DNA of 24,730 nt from an uncultured Pseudomonadota bacterium (GCA_937983055.1 CALJLA010000020.1:1-24730), one strand, 5' to 3'; positions 1 through 7,896 are shown, counted from the first letter of the stretch. Made by a program: numbers and translations. Notes: a model not told the origin generated them from the sequence alone.

Positions 1-1073
1 GTGCTGCAGCCGGTGGCGCGGAACAGCGCTTCGCCGCGCTGCACCTGCGGCTCGCCGGCGCGGCGTCGCGCCGGCACCTCGAGCGCGCCCAGATAGAACA
101 CCGTGGCGGCCAGGCGCAGCTCGCTGATCTCCGGGCGGCCGGCCACCATCTGCTCGGCGCAGGTTCGCTGCACCGGCGGGCAGTTCTGCGCCGGATACAG
201 CGGTGAGCTCAATCCCAGATCGTTCAGAAAAGCCGCCGCCACCTGCTCACGCAGGCCGGGATGGTTGGCCTTCAGGCCGAAGCGGCCGATCACGGTCGCC
301 TGACGTTCGGGGTCCCACACCCGGTTGAGGCGGCCGTGCACGCCCTCGCCGGCAGGCGCGCGCGCCAGCGCTTCCAGGGTCTCGTCGGGCACCGCCTCGA
401 GCAGACCGGCCCCGATCAGCGGCGGCGCCAGCCGCAGCGACAGCATGACGTCTTCGCCCAGCGGTCCATAGGCGAAACGCTCGAGGGCGAGCACCGGCGC
501 GCGCATTTCCACCGTCTCGCCGTCGGCCAGGGTGCGCGTCTCGGTCCGCCAGCGCACCCTGACATCGGCTTCCGCCGGCACTACGCCGCGCACGCCGAAA
601 TTCTGCAGCTGGTCGCCGTAGTGCGGATGCGGGCGCGGCGCGCCGTTGGGTCCGTCGCCGGGCAGGCTCACGCGCACCACCAGGTGCAGCGCCGGCTCGG
701 CGCGCACGTGGATATGGCTGTCGATCAGCAGTTCCTCGACCACTGCCGCGGCACCTTCCGACCGCAGGCCGTCGGCATCCGGCGGCAGGCCGCGGCCATT
801 GCGCGCATGACAGGTGGCGCAGGACTGGGCGTTCGAAGTGGGGCCGCGGCCCCATTCGGCATGCTCGAACCAGTAGAACGCCCACTTGTTGTTGAACATC
901 CGGTGGCCGAGGGCGAAATGCTCGGCCTGTGCCGGCGACAGGCCCGGCACCGGCCGCGAGTAGGCCGATGCGTCGGCGGCGGCGCCGACCTGTGCACCGG
1001 CCGGAGGCGCGGGTTGCGTGGCGCCCAGCCCGGCGAGCAGCAGGGCGGCGGCGAGAGCGTGCAGGCGTGTCAT
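1..1073 (-). CDS. Di-heme oxidoreductase, DUF1111 / thiol oxidoreductase-like family (partial)
   Basis: The gene runs off the left edge, so only the first 357 codons are present. It starts at ATG 1073 with a hydrophobic signal peptide (residues 1-20 or so), so the product is exported. A c-type heme motif CATCH lies at residues 85-89, inside the family pattern of an aromatic-rich segment, a G-P-x-x-N stretch, then SCATCH followed by GRG. The last readable residues are GEALFRATGC, which looks like the start of a second heme site cut by the window edge. The family is periplasmic with two c-type hemes; its substrate is generally unknown and the thiol oxidase label is weak. It is divergent from the OmpA-like lipoprotein gene with 184 bp between them. 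Family assignment is fairly sure; function is not. Confidence 0.85.
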   Translation of the reverse strand, partial: MTRLHALAAALLLAGLGATQPAPPAGAQVGAAADASAYSRPVPGLSPAQAEHFALGHRMFNNKWAFYWFEHAEWGRGPTSNAQSCATCHARNGRGLPPDADGLRSEGAAAVVEELLIDSHIHVRAEPALHLVVRVSLPGDGPNGAPRPHPHYGDQLQNFGVRGVVPAEADVRVRWRTETRTLADGETVEMRAPVLALERFAYGPLGEDVMLSLRLAPPLIGAGLLEAVPDETLEALARAPAGEGVHGRLNRVWDPERQATVIGRFGLKANHPGLREQVAAAFLNDLGLSSPLYPAQNCPPVQRTCAEQMVAGRPEISELRLAATVFYLGALEVPARRRAGEPQVQRGEALFRATGCS

Positions 1074-1100
1074 CGCGAACTTCCGCGGAGCGTTCGGCAG

Positions 1101-1106
1101 ATTATG
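1101..1106 (-). promoter_or_regulatory. Candidate -10 for the di-heme oxidoreductase gene
   Basis: On the minus strand CATAAT lies 28 bp upstream of the ATG at 1073. A GCGACA hexamer sits 16 bp further upstream and could serve as a weak -35. This rests on match to the sigma-70 consensus only. Confidence 0.3.
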
Positions 1107-1160
1107 GCATCGGTGCGCGCGCTGTCGCCAATCGGCGACGCCGGCCCTGCCGGTGGCGAT

Positions 1161-1169
1161 TGGTAAAAT
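1161..1169 (+). promoter_or_regulatory. Candidate extended -10 for the OmpA-like lipoprotein gene
   Basis: TGGTAAAAT matches an extended -10 (TGn followed by TAAAAT). No convincing -35 is visible at the right spacing. It would give an untranslated leader of roughly 80 nt before the ATG at 1258. Confidence 0.3.
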
Positions 1170-1257
1170 GGCGGCAACCTTTCGACGCGGCCGCCGGTCT
1201 CAGAGCCGGCGCGATCGCGTTCTCGGGCATCCAACAATTAAGAAGGGAGTATCCAGC

Positions 1258-1938
1258 ATGAGCATGTCATTCAGGAACATTCACCTCATTACTGCCGCAT
1301 TCGCCGGCGCGCTGCTGGCCGCGGGCTGCCAGACCATCGATCCCTATACCGGCGAGCAGAAGGTCAGCAACACCACCAAGGGCGCGGCCATCGGCGCGGC
1401 CGCCGGTGCCGTGGTGGGCGCCATCAGCGGCGATGACGCGCGCGAGCGGCGCAAGCGGGCGCTGATCGGCGCCGGCGTCGGCGGGCTGGCCGGTGCCGGC
1501 GTCGGCGCCTACATGGACAAGCAGGAAGCCGAGCTTCGCGAGCAGCTGCAGGGCAGCGGTGTCAGCGTCACCCGCCAGGGCGACAACATCACGCTGAACA
1601 TGCCCGGCAACATTACCTTCGCCACCGGCAGCTCCGACCTGAATGCGCGCTTCTTCAATGTGCTGGACAGCGTGTCGCTGGTGCTGAAGAAGTACGACAA
1701 GACCATCGTCGAGGTGGCCGGGCACACCGACAGCGTGGGCAGCGACGCCGCCAACCAGGCGCTGTCCGAGCGGCGCGCGAACACGGTCGCGCAGTATCTG
1801 GTGAGCAAGGGCGTCAAGTCTGAGCGGATGATCACCATCGGGGCGGGCAAGACACGGCCGGTTGCAAGCAACGACACGCCCGAAGGGCGCGCGCTCAACC
1901 GCCGGGTGGAGCTGACGCTGCTGCCGTTGAAGAGCTGA
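1258..1938 (+). CDS. OmpA-family peptidoglycan-binding lipoprotein with glycine zipper (YiaD-like)
   Basis: The 226-residue product starts at ATG 1258, with GGGAG (1245-1249) eight bases upstream. The frame is open further upstream to 1018, but that extension has no signal peptide or ribosome site. A lipoprotein signal ends in LLAAGC, with Cys24 as the lipidated residue. Residues 42-85 form a glycine-zipper region with G/A-rich repeats, broken by the charged stretch DDARERRKR. Residues 115-225 form an OmpA C-terminal domain, with HTDSVG (Asp157) and LSERRA (Arg173) at the usual peptidoglycan-binding positions. It should anchor the outer membrane to the cell wall. The gene ends 34 bp before the aldehyde dehydrogenase, so read-through is possible, although that gene has its own strong ribosome site. 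Confidence 0.9.
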   Translation: MSMSFRNIHLITAAFAGALLAAGCQTIDPYTGEQKVSNTTKGAAIGAAAGAVVGAISGDDARERRKRALIGAGVGGLAGAGVGAYMDKQEAELREQLQGSGVSVTRQGDNITLNMPGNITFATGSSDLNARFFNVLDSVSLVLKKYDKTIVEVAGHTDSVGSDAANQALSERRANTVAQYLVSKGVKSERMITIGAGKTRPVASNDTPEGRALNRRVELTLLPLKS

Positions 1939-1972
1939 GAGAAGTCTTTCTTCGGGAGGAGAGCAGACCAAA

Positions 1973-3448
1973 ATGACAACTGCTACAGCCGCGCGCGCGG
2001 CCACGCCGGCCGCGCGCAACAACCTGATCGGCGGGCGCTGGCTCGCGGCGGCGGACGGCCGCACGCTTGAAGTGCTGTCGCCGAACGACGGCAAGGTGTT
2101 CGCCGCCATTGCCCGCGGCGGTGCCCGCGAGATCGACGCCGCGGTGGCGGCCGCGCGCAGGGCTTTCGACGAAGGCGCCTGGGGACGCATGCCGGCGGCC
2201 GAGCGCGGCCGGCTGATGATGAAACTCGGGCAGAAGATCCTCGAGCACTTCGACGAGCTGGCCGAACTGGAGGCGCTCGACACCGGCAAGCCGATGAAAC
2301 AGGCGCGCGCGGATATCACCGCGGCCGCGCGCTACTTCGAGTACTACGGCGGGGCGGCCGACAAGGTGCACGGCGACACCATTCCGTTTCTCGAAGGCTA
2401 CATGGTCGCGATCCTGCGCGAGCCGCTGGGCGTGACCGGCCACATCATCCCGTGGAACTACCCGGCGCAGATGTTCGGGCGTAGCCTGGCGCCGGCGCTG
2501 GCCATGGGCAATGCGGTGGTGATGAAGCCGGCGGAAGAGGCATGCATGACGCCGCTGCGCCTGACCGAGCTGGCGCTCGAGGCGGGTTTCCCCGAGGGCT
2601 CGATCAACGTGGTCACCGGGCTGGGGGAGGAGGCCGGCGCGGCGCTGTCGGCGCATCCGGGCATCAATTTCCTGTCCTTCACCGGTTCGCCCGAGGTCGG
2701 CACCCTGGTGCAGCAGGCGGCGGCGAAGAACCACATCGGCTGCGTGCTGGAACTGGGCGGCAAGTCGCCGCAGATCCTGTTCGACGACGCCGACATCGAG
2801 GCGGCCTTTCCGGTGGTGGTCAACGCCATCGTGCAGAACGGCGGGCAGACCTGCTCGGCCGGCTCGCGCGTGCTGGTGCAGCGCAATGCCTACGACGGGT
2901 TCGTCGCGAAGATCGCCGCGCGATTCAGTGAGCTCCGGGTCGGCAGCGCCGCCATGGATCTGGATTGCGGACCGCTGATCTCGGCCGGTCAGAAGAAGCG
3001 GGTCGAGGGCTTCATCGCGCGCGCAAAGCAGGACGGCGTCGCGCTGCTGGCCGAGGGGCGCATCGCCGACGGCGTGTTGGGCGTCGGCTTCTACGTGGCG
3101 CCGGCGCTGTTCGGTCCGGTGCCGCGCGAGAACACCCTGGCCTGCGAGGAGGTGTTCGGCCCGGTGCTGTCGGTGATTCCGTTCGAGGACGAAGCCGATG
3201 CCGTGCGCCTGGCGAACAGCACCGACTACGGCCTGGTGGCCGGGGTGTGGACGCGCGACGGTGCGCGCCAGATGCGGGTGGCCAAGGGCTTGCGCTGCGG
3301 CCAGGTGTTCGTCAACGGCTATGGCGCCGGGGGCGGCATCGAACTGCCGTTCGGCGGGGTCAAGAAAAGCGGGCACGGCCGCGAAAAAGGCTTCGAAGCG
3401 TTGTTCGAGTTCTGCGCCACCAAGACCGTCGTGTTCAAGCACGGCTGA
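1973..3448 (+). CDS. NAD(P)-dependent aldehyde dehydrogenase 1
   Basis: The product is 491 residues, the usual size for the betaine-aldehyde / broad-range aldehyde dehydrogenase superfamily. It oxidises an aldehyde to the acid with NAD(P)+. Visible signatures are PWNYP (Asn162), the KPAEE cofactor segment (Lys185), the general-base motif LELGGKSP (Glu260), the nucleophile in GGQTCSAGSR (Cys294), and EEVFGPVLSV near the C-terminus. The start at 1973 is supported by GGGAGGAG at 1954-1961. No signal peptide is visible, so it is cytoplasmic. The substrate cannot be told from sequence. A second enzyme of this family lies at 5372-6850 and a PLP-dependent dehydratase lies between them. It ends at a strong terminator shared with the convergent trxC. 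Confidence 0.93.
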   Translation: MTTATAARAATPAARNNLIGGRWLAAADGRTLEVLSPNDGKVFAAIARGGAREIDAAVAAARRAFDEGAWGRMPAAERGRLMMKLGQKILEHFDELAELEALDTGKPMKQARADITAAARYFEYYGGAADKVHGDTIPFLEGYMVAILREPLGVTGHIIPWNYPAQMFGRSLAPALAMGNAVVMKPAEEACMTPLRLTELALEAGFPEGSINVVTGLGEEAGAALSAHPGINFLSFTGSPEVGTLVQQAAAKNHIGCVLELGGKSPQILFDDADIEAAFPVVVNAIVQNGGQTCSAGSRVLVQRNAYDGFVAKIAARFSELRVGSAAMDLDCGPLISAGQKKRVEGFIARAKQDGVALLAEGRIADGVLGVGFYVAPALFGPVPRENTLACEEVFGPVLSVIPFEDEADAVRLANSTDYGLVAGVWTRDGARQMRVAKGLRCGQVFVNGYGAGGGIELPFGGVKKSGHGREKGFEALFEFCATKTVVFKHG

Positions 3449-3468
3449 TTCCTTCGCCGTTGCGCATG

Positions 3469-3499
3469 CGAAAACGCCGGGCTCCACCCGGCGTTTTCG
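3469..3499. terminator. Bidirectional intrinsic terminator between ALDH 1 and trxC
   Basis: A 13-bp perfect stem (3469-3481 with 3487-3499) closes a 5-nt loop. The stem base is AAAACG on the left and CGTTTT on the right, so either strand gives a GC-rich hairpin ending in a T run. It sits between two convergent genes (ends at 3448 and 3520). Confidence 0.88.
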
Positions 3500-3519
3500 T
3501 TTGCCTGCCCGCGCTGCGA

Positions 3520-3957
3520 TTACAATGCGCTGCGAGCCCAGTCGGCCAGCGCCTGCGCGTCCATCGCGCCGGCGCGGCGGCCGATCTCGCGGCCGTTGCG
3601 AAACAGGATCAGCGTGGGAATGCTGCGAATGGCGAAGCGGCCGGCGGTCGCTGGGTTGGCATCGGTGTCGAGCTTGGCAAGCCGCACCGCGGGTTCCAGG
3701 CGGGCGGCGGCGCGCTCGAAATGCGGCGCCATCATCCGGCAGGGGCCGCACCAGGGCGCCCAGAAATCCACCAGCACCGGCAGGCTCGACCGCTCGACCT
3801 GGGCGGCGAAATTGCGTTCGGACAGGGCCACCGGACGGCCGGTGAACAGCGGCGCCTTGCAGCGCCCGCACACCGGCGACTCGCCGAGACGGGCTTCGGG
3901 AACGCGGTTGACCGCATCGCAACCAGGGCAGACGACGTGATGGTGATGAGCGTCCAT
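3520..3957 (-). CDS. trxC: Thioredoxin 2 (TrxC)
   Basis: The 145-residue product is a cytoplasmic thiol-disulfide reductant of the TrxC type. The N-terminus carries a zinc-binding module with two CxxC pairs (Cys10/Cys13 and Cys30/Cys33), which separates TrxC from TrxA. The thioredoxin fold follows with the active site WCGPC (Cys70, Cys73) and the cis-proline in SIPTLILF (Pro114). The start is ATG 3957, preceded by an AGGA ribosome site; the frame is open upstream, but that extension is proline- and cysteine-rich and has no family match. Four histidines follow the third residue. The gene is divergent from the PLP enzyme gene with only 29-41 bp between them, so their promoters must overlap or lie inside the neighbours. 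TrxC is often induced by oxidative stress in other bacteria; I see no OxyR site here. Confidence 0.95.
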   Translation of the reverse strand: MDAHHHHVVCPGCDAVNRVPEARLGESPVCGRCKAPLFTGRPVALSERNFAAQVERSSLPVLVDFWAPWCGPCRMMAPHFERAAARLEPAVRLAKLDTDANPATAGRFAIRSIPTLILFRNGREIGRRAGAMDAQALADWARSAL

Positions 3958-3986
3958 ACGGGCATCCTGACAACAGTATCGGGTAC

Positions 3987-5015
3987 ATGGGGGCGGACAT
4001 GGCGGTTGCAAGCATCAAGGATCATCTGACGCGCAAGTCGGCCGCCGGCCTCGGGCTGCCGACCTTTCGCGACGTACTGGCCGCCCGGCGCCGCATTGCG
4101 CCCTACCTGAGCGTGACGCCGGCCTACCGCTACGCCCCGCTCGATGCCCTGATCGGCACCGAAGTCTGGGTCAAGCACGAGAATTACCAGCCGGTGGGCG
4201 CGTTCAAGGTGCGCGGCGGGGTGAACCTGGTTGCCTCGATGAGCGCGGAAGAGCGCAGCCGCGGCATCGTCAGCGCCAGTACCGGCAACCATGGCCAGTC
4301 GCTCGCATTCGCCGCGCGCCTTTTCGGGGTGAAGGCCTACATCTGCGTGCCGCACGGCGCCAACGCCGGCAAGCTGGCCGCGATCCGCGGCATGGGCGCG
4401 GAGATCGTCGAGCATGGCGAGCGCTTCGACGACGCGGTGGTGCATGCCCAGGCGCTGGCGCGGGACAACGGCTACCGCTTCGTGCACTCGGCCAACGAGC
4501 CGATGCTGATCGCCGGCGTTGCCACCGAGACGCTGGAGCTGATCGAGCAGCAACCGGCGCTGGATGCGATCGTCGTGCCGGTGGGCCTGGGCAGCGGCGC
4601 CGCCGGCGCCTGCCTGGTGGCGAAGAGCGTCGACCGCAGCATCCGGGTCATCGGCGTGCAGGCGGCCGCTTCGCCGGCGGTGCACGATTCCTGGCGCAGC
4701 GGGCGCATCGAACGCCGGCCGAACAGGACCTTCGCCGAAGGCCTGTCGACCGGCGAAGCGGCGGAAATGACGCTGGAAATACTGTCGCGCCATCTGGACG
4801 AGTTTCACCTGGTGAGCGAGGACGAGATACTGCAGGGCATGGCGTGGTGGATCGAGCGCTGCCACACACTGGCCGAGTCGGCTGCCGGCGCGGTGCTGGC
4901 GGCCGCCTACCGGATGCGCGGCGAGCTGAAGGGCAAGCGCGTCGGCGTCATCTGCTGCGGCGGCAACACCTCGGTTGCCCATCTGCGCCAGGCGCTGGAG
5001 CGGGTGAGAGAATAG
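3987..5015 (+). CDS. Threonine/serine dehydratase-like PLP-dependent enzyme
   Basis: The product is 342 residues from ATG 3987. An in-frame ATG at 3999 has a better-placed G-rich ribosome site and may be the true start. It belongs to fold-type II PLP enzymes: the Schiff-base lysine lies in GAFKVRGG (Lys74), STGNHGQ follows at residues 98-104, the phosphate-binding glycine loop GLGSGAAG begins near residue 200, and CGGNTS lies near the C-terminus. It would deaminate threonine or serine, or a related hydroxy-amino acid, to a keto acid and ammonia. It lacks the C-terminal ACT regulatory domain of biosynthetic IlvA (about 500 residues), so a catabolic role is more likely. Ectoine-catabolic EutB-type and hydroxyaspartate dehydratases share this size and remain possible. 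The aldehyde dehydrogenases on both sides may act in the same catabolism, but no operon ties them. Confidence 0.85.
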   Translation: MGADMAVASIKDHLTRKSAAGLGLPTFRDVLAARRRIAPYLSVTPAYRYAPLDALIGTEVWVKHENYQPVGAFKVRGGVNLVASMSAEERSRGIVSASTGNHGQSLAFAARLFGVKAYICVPHGANAGKLAAIRGMGAEIVEHGERFDDAVVHAQALARDNGYRFVHSANEPMLIAGVATETLELIEQQPALDAIVVPVGLGSGAAGACLVAKSVDRSIRVIGVQAAASPAVHDSWRSGRIERRPNRTFAEGLSTGEAAEMTLEILSRHLDEFHLVSEDEILQGMAWWIERCHTLAESAAGAVLAAAYRMRGELKGKRVGVICCGGNTSVAHLRQALERVRE

Positions 5016-5091
5016 GGCGAGGCCCGGGTGCCGGGCACGGGGAAAGGCGAAGGGATGAGCACTCAGCGCGGAGGAAAGCAATAAGCGGAAG

Positions 5092-5312
5092 GCGAACCAC
5101 CAAGACACCAAGGCCACCAAGAGAACCGAGCGAATTGTTTCCTTCGTGCCTTCGTGTTTCGCACTTTGTTTTTTTCCGGGCGAGGCGAAGGGATTGGCGG
5201 CTGAGAGCGCTACGCCGAGGAGGGGGAGGAAAGGCAAAAAGCGACACACGAAGGCACGAAGTAAACTCAGGGCCTGGCCTTTTTTGGTGGCCTTGGTGCC
5301 TTGGTGGTTCGC
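5092..5312. repeat. Nested inverted-repeat element, copy A (outer arms)
   Basis: The outer arms 5092-5120 and 5284-5312 are 29 nt each and pair with one mismatch. They are built from short tandem units of the form CACCAAG spaced by one or two bases, ending in CGAACCACC at the outer edge. A second inverted repeat is nested inside. A related element lies at 22254-22377, so this is a dispersed family. No transposase is present, so it could be a non-autonomous palindromic element (REP- or MITE-like) or a transcribed structured RNA. Confidence 0.85.
5142..5261. repeat. Inner inverted repeat of copy A
   Basis: Arms 5142-5162 and 5241-5261 are 21 nt each and pair with one mismatch. They have the same tandem architecture as the outer arms but use CACGAAG in place of CACCAAG, with the matching change on the opposite arm. 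The enclosed 78 nt start with a T-rich run and end with an A-rich run. Confidence 0.8.
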
Positions 5313-5371
5313 ACATGTTTTCGTATTTACTCGGCGTTGAAGTTTTTTAGATCCACGGGAGGAGAACGGTC

Positions 5372-6850
5372 ATGCAGAAATACCAGATGTACATCGGCGG
5401 CGAGTGGGTGGCGCCGTCCAGCGGCGAGTGGTTCGACAGCTACAACCCCTTCACTGGCGAGCCTTGGGCGCAGATTGCGCGCGGCAATGCGCAGGATGCC
5501 GACACCGCGGTGAAAACCGCGCACGCTGCGTTCACTTCGGGGCCGTGGCCGGAAATGACCGCGACGCAGCGCGGCGCGCTGCTGCGCAAGCTCGGCGACC
5601 TGATCGCGCAGAACGCGCAGCGCCTGGCCGAAATCGAAGTCAAGGACAACGGCAAGCTGATCGCGGAGATGTCGGCGCAGCTCAACTACTGCCCGCAGTG
5701 GTATTACTACTTCGGCGGGCTCGCCGACAAGGTGCAGGGCGCGGTCATTCCGGTGGACAAGAAAGGCTACTTCAATTTCACCCGCTACGAGCCGCTGGGC
5801 GTGGTGGTGGCGATCACGCCCTGGAATTCGCCGCTGATGCTCACCGCCTGGAAGCTGGCGCCGGCGCTGGCGGCCGGCAATACCGTGGTGCTCAAGCCCT
5901 CGGAATTCACCTCGGTGTCGGCGCTCGAGTTCGCCAAGCTGGTCGAAGAGGCCGGATTCCCGGCGGGCGTGGTCAATGTCGTCACCGGCTACGGCAAGGA
6001 AGTCGGCATGCCGCTGGTGGAGCATCCGCTTACCCGCAAGATCTCCTTCACCGGTTCGGATGCCACCGGCCGCATCATCAACGAGGCGGCGGCGCGCGGC
6101 TTCAAGAAGGTCGGCCTGGAGCTCGGCGGCAAGTCGCCGAACATCGTGTTCGAGGACGCCGATCTGGAAGACGCGGTGAATGGCGCGGTGAGCGGTATCT
6201 TTGCCGCCACCGGGCAGACCTGCATCGCCGGCTCGCGCCTGCTGCTGCAGGAATCGATTCACGACCGGTTCGTGGAAAAGCTGCTGGCGCTGGCGAAGAC
6301 CGCGAAGATGGGCAACCCGCTCAGCCTGGACACCCAGGTCGGTCCGGTGACCACGCGCCCGCAGTACGAGAAGGTACTGTCCTACATCGATGTCGCGAAG
6401 AGCGAGGGCGCGAAGCTGCAGCTCGGCGGCGGGCCGGCCAAGCGCCCGGAGTGCGGTACCGGCTGGTTCGTCGAGCCGACCATCTTCACCGGCGTGGACA
6501 ACCGCATGCGCATCGCCCAGGAGGAAGTGTTCGGCCCGGTACTGTCGATTATTCCGTTCAAGGACGAGGCGGATGCCGTGCGCATCGGCAACGACGTGCG
6601 CTTCGGGCTCGGCGCCGGCGTCTGGACGCGCGACATCGCGCGCACGATCCGCATGTCGGAGCGCATCCAGTCGGGCACGGTCTGGGTCAACACCTACCGC
6701 GCGGTGAGCTTCATGACGCCGTTCGGCGGCTACAAGGATTCCGGCGTCGGGCGCGAGAACGGCATGCAGGCGATCTACGAATACCTGCAGATGAAGAGCG
6801 TGTGGATCAATACCGGCGCGAAGACCGGCAATCCATTCGTGATGCGATGA
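5372..6850 (+). CDS. NAD(P)-dependent aldehyde dehydrogenase 2
   Basis: The product is 492 residues, full length for the family, starting at ATG 5372 with GGGAGGAG at 5357-5364. Catalytic elements are PWNSP (Asn152), KPSE (Lys175), LELGGKSP (Glu250), GQTCIAGSR (Cys284) and EEVFGPVLSI. It is cytoplasmic. The C-terminal region (PFGGYKDSGVGRENG) is typical of the broad-range aldehyde, hydroxymuconic-semialdehyde and betaine-aldehyde branch. It is clearly a paralogue of the enzyme at 1973-3448, but the two differ at many positions and in the acyl pocket around residues 105-115 (YCPQWYYYFGG here), so they probably take different substrates. The gene follows the repeat element and is convergent with a membrane protein gene 22 bp away; no T-run hairpin separates them. 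Confidence 0.93.
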   Translation: MQKYQMYIGGEWVAPSSGEWFDSYNPFTGEPWAQIARGNAQDADTAVKTAHAAFTSGPWPEMTATQRGALLRKLGDLIAQNAQRLAEIEVKDNGKLIAEMSAQLNYCPQWYYYFGGLADKVQGAVIPVDKKGYFNFTRYEPLGVVVAITPWNSPLMLTAWKLAPALAAGNTVVLKPSEFTSVSALEFAKLVEEAGFPAGVVNVVTGYGKEVGMPLVEHPLTRKISFTGSDATGRIINEAAARGFKKVGLELGGKSPNIVFEDADLEDAVNGAVSGIFAATGQTCIAGSRLLLQESIHDRFVEKLLALAKTAKMGNPLSLDTQVGPVTTRPQYEKVLSYIDVAKSEGAKLQLGGGPAKRPECGTGWFVEPTIFTGVDNRMRIAQEEVFGPVLSIIPFKDEADAVRIGNDVRFGLGAGVWTRDIARTIRMSERIQSGTVWVNTYRAVSFMTPFGGYKDSGVGRENGMQAIYEYLQMKSVWINTGAKTGNPFVMR

Positions 6851-6872
6851 GACCTCGCGGCGGCGTGCGCCG

Positions 6873-7832
6873 TCAGGCGGGCGGGTTCGCGTAGCTGCGT
6901 ACTTCGATCTCGCCGCCGCGCAGGATCACCTCGTAGATGCCGGCCTCGTAGGCGGGAATCTGCTCGACGCGCCGGCGCACCTGCAGGCCGCGGCGGGCGT
7001 AAGTCTGGGCGTTGTTCCACAGGTGATCGGTCAGCGCCCCGGTCACGCCGCCGCGCTCGAGCTCGATTCGCTGCGCGCCGAGCAGGGCCAGCGGCACCAC
7101 GCGCCGGAAGCCCGCGGTGTCGTGATCGATCTGCAGGTACTCGAAACCGAGCTGGTGCCCCACCAGCGGAATCGAGCGCCCGCCGAACTGGGCGACCTGT
7201 CCCTGCACGGTAACGCGGGCCACCACGGTTTCCGGCACCGGGCGCGCCGCCGCCGCGACTGCTGTGGTGGCCGACAGCACCGCGGCAACCGCCAGCGCGA
7301 ACACCGCGTCGCGCACCCGCGCGATCGGTCCGCCGGTGCCGATGCCGAATACCCGGCCGAGCAGCCAGCCCAGTCCGGCCCAGGCGACCAGCGACAGGCC
7401 GACGAACAGCCGCTCAATCTGCGTTTGCGGCTGCCATGCGCCGCTGGAAATCAGGGCGAACAGCGTGACCGCGGCGAACAGTGCGACGCCGGCGAAAGTC
7501 AGCACCCAGCGCGTGCCGCGCACCCAGCGCGCCTCGCCTTCGTTGCCGAACAGGTTGCGCAGCCGCACCGTCCACGGGATGCCGAGCGAGCGGCCGCAAT
7601 GCTCGCAGGTATTGCCGGCCACCACCGTCACCCGCCGGCAGGCGAGGCACTGCATGATCCACTCGCGTTCCATGCCGAGATCGGCCGCCTGCATTTCAAT
7701 CAGGTTGCGCGCCACCGGCGCGGCGATTACATACAGCACCATCAGCGCACCGAGCCAGAAGGCGATGTCGCCTGCCGGCGACAGGGCGGTGCCGAATGAC
7801 GATTCCAGCGTTTGCAGCAGCGACGCGAACAT
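6873..7832 (-). CDS. Zinc-ribbon membrane protein of unknown function
   Basis: I do not recognise a named family for this 319-residue protein. Visible parts in order are: a transmembrane segment at about 20-40; a zinc-ribbon-like CxxC-x10-CxxC cluster (Cys62, Cys65, Cys76, Cys79); transmembrane segments at about 107-128, 140-162 and 173-195; then a soluble C-terminal domain of about 120 residues with no cysteines. That domain ends in alternating charged and aromatic residues and is probably periplasmic or cytoplasmic depending on topology. The start ATG 7832 has AAGG upstream and a TATGCT extended -10-like sequence (TGCTATGCT) further up. It lies 64 bp downstream of the patatin-like gene on the same strand and may be partly co-transcribed with it. 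The ribbon could bind metal or act in assembly, but this is a guess. Confidence 0.7.
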   Translation of the reverse strand: MFASLLQTLESSFGTALSPAGDIAFWLGALMVLYVIAAPVARNLIEMQAADLGMEREWIMQCLACRRVTVVAGNTCEHCGRSLGIPWTVRLRNLFGNEGEARWVRGTRWVLTFAGVALFAAVTLFALISSGAWQPQTQIERLFVGLSLVAWAGLGWLLGRVFGIGTGGPIARVRDAVFALAVAAVLSATTAVAAAARPVPETVVARVTVQGQVAQFGGRSIPLVGHQLGFEYLQIDHDTAGFRRVVPLALLGAQRIELERGGVTGALTDHLWNNAQTYARRGLQVRRRVEQIPAYEAGIYEVILRGGEIEVRSYANPPA

Positions 7833-7896
7833 CGGTCAGGCCTTCAATGCAAACCTGAATCGAGCATAGCACGCGCCGGCATGCGGCCGCGGCCGC

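Larger units (their letters stand above)
5016..5371. other. 356-bp intergenic region carrying a nested repeat element
   Basis: No coding region is credible here: short open frames consist of the repeat itself. The region holds an 11-nt direct repeat GGCGAAGGGAT (5046-5056 and 5184-5194), the nested inverted-repeat element listed separately, and the ribosome site of ALDH 2 (GGGAGGAG at 5357-5364). It is visibly richer in A and T than the flanking genes. I see no clear promoter for ALDH 2. Confidence 0.8.

Noticed and set aside
1267..2319. Minus-strand open frame antisense to the OmpA lipoprotein and ALDH 1
   Set aside because: No ribosome site and biased, domain-free composition; the plus-strand genes are certain.
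1895..4018. Very long minus-strand open frame (707 codons) over ALDH 1 and trxC
   Set aside because: It is antisense to a clear aldehyde dehydrogenase, the translation is Arg/His/Gln-rich with no family pattern, and it ends in another frame of trxC. It is a GC-driven shadow.
2965..4029. Plus-strand open frame past the ALDH 1 stop
   Set aside because: It is a shifted frame of ALDH 1 continuing across the terminator and antisense to trxC; the protein is Arg-rich noise.
5016..5040. GC-rich hairpin after the PLP enzyme gene as a terminator
   Set aside because: The stem is only about 5 bp (GCCCG with CGGGC) and is not followed by T residues.
3732..5249. Minus-strand open frame (505 codons) across trxC and the PLP enzyme
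   Set aside because: It begins in the repeat element, runs antisense to the dehydratase and out of frame through trxC, and has no recognisable domain.
5092..5312. The tandem CACCAAG and CACGAAG units as a CRISPR array
   Set aside because: Units are 7-8 nt with no unique spacers, arranged as inverted arms, and no cas gene is near.
4844..5350. Small open frames in the repeat region as genes
   Set aside because: They consist of repeat sequence and out-of-frame dehydratase, with no ribosome site or family pattern.
5404..6894. Plus-strand frame (496 codons) inside ALDH 2
   Set aside because: Shifted frame of a complete, motif-bearing enzyme; no evidence of a frameshift in the real gene.
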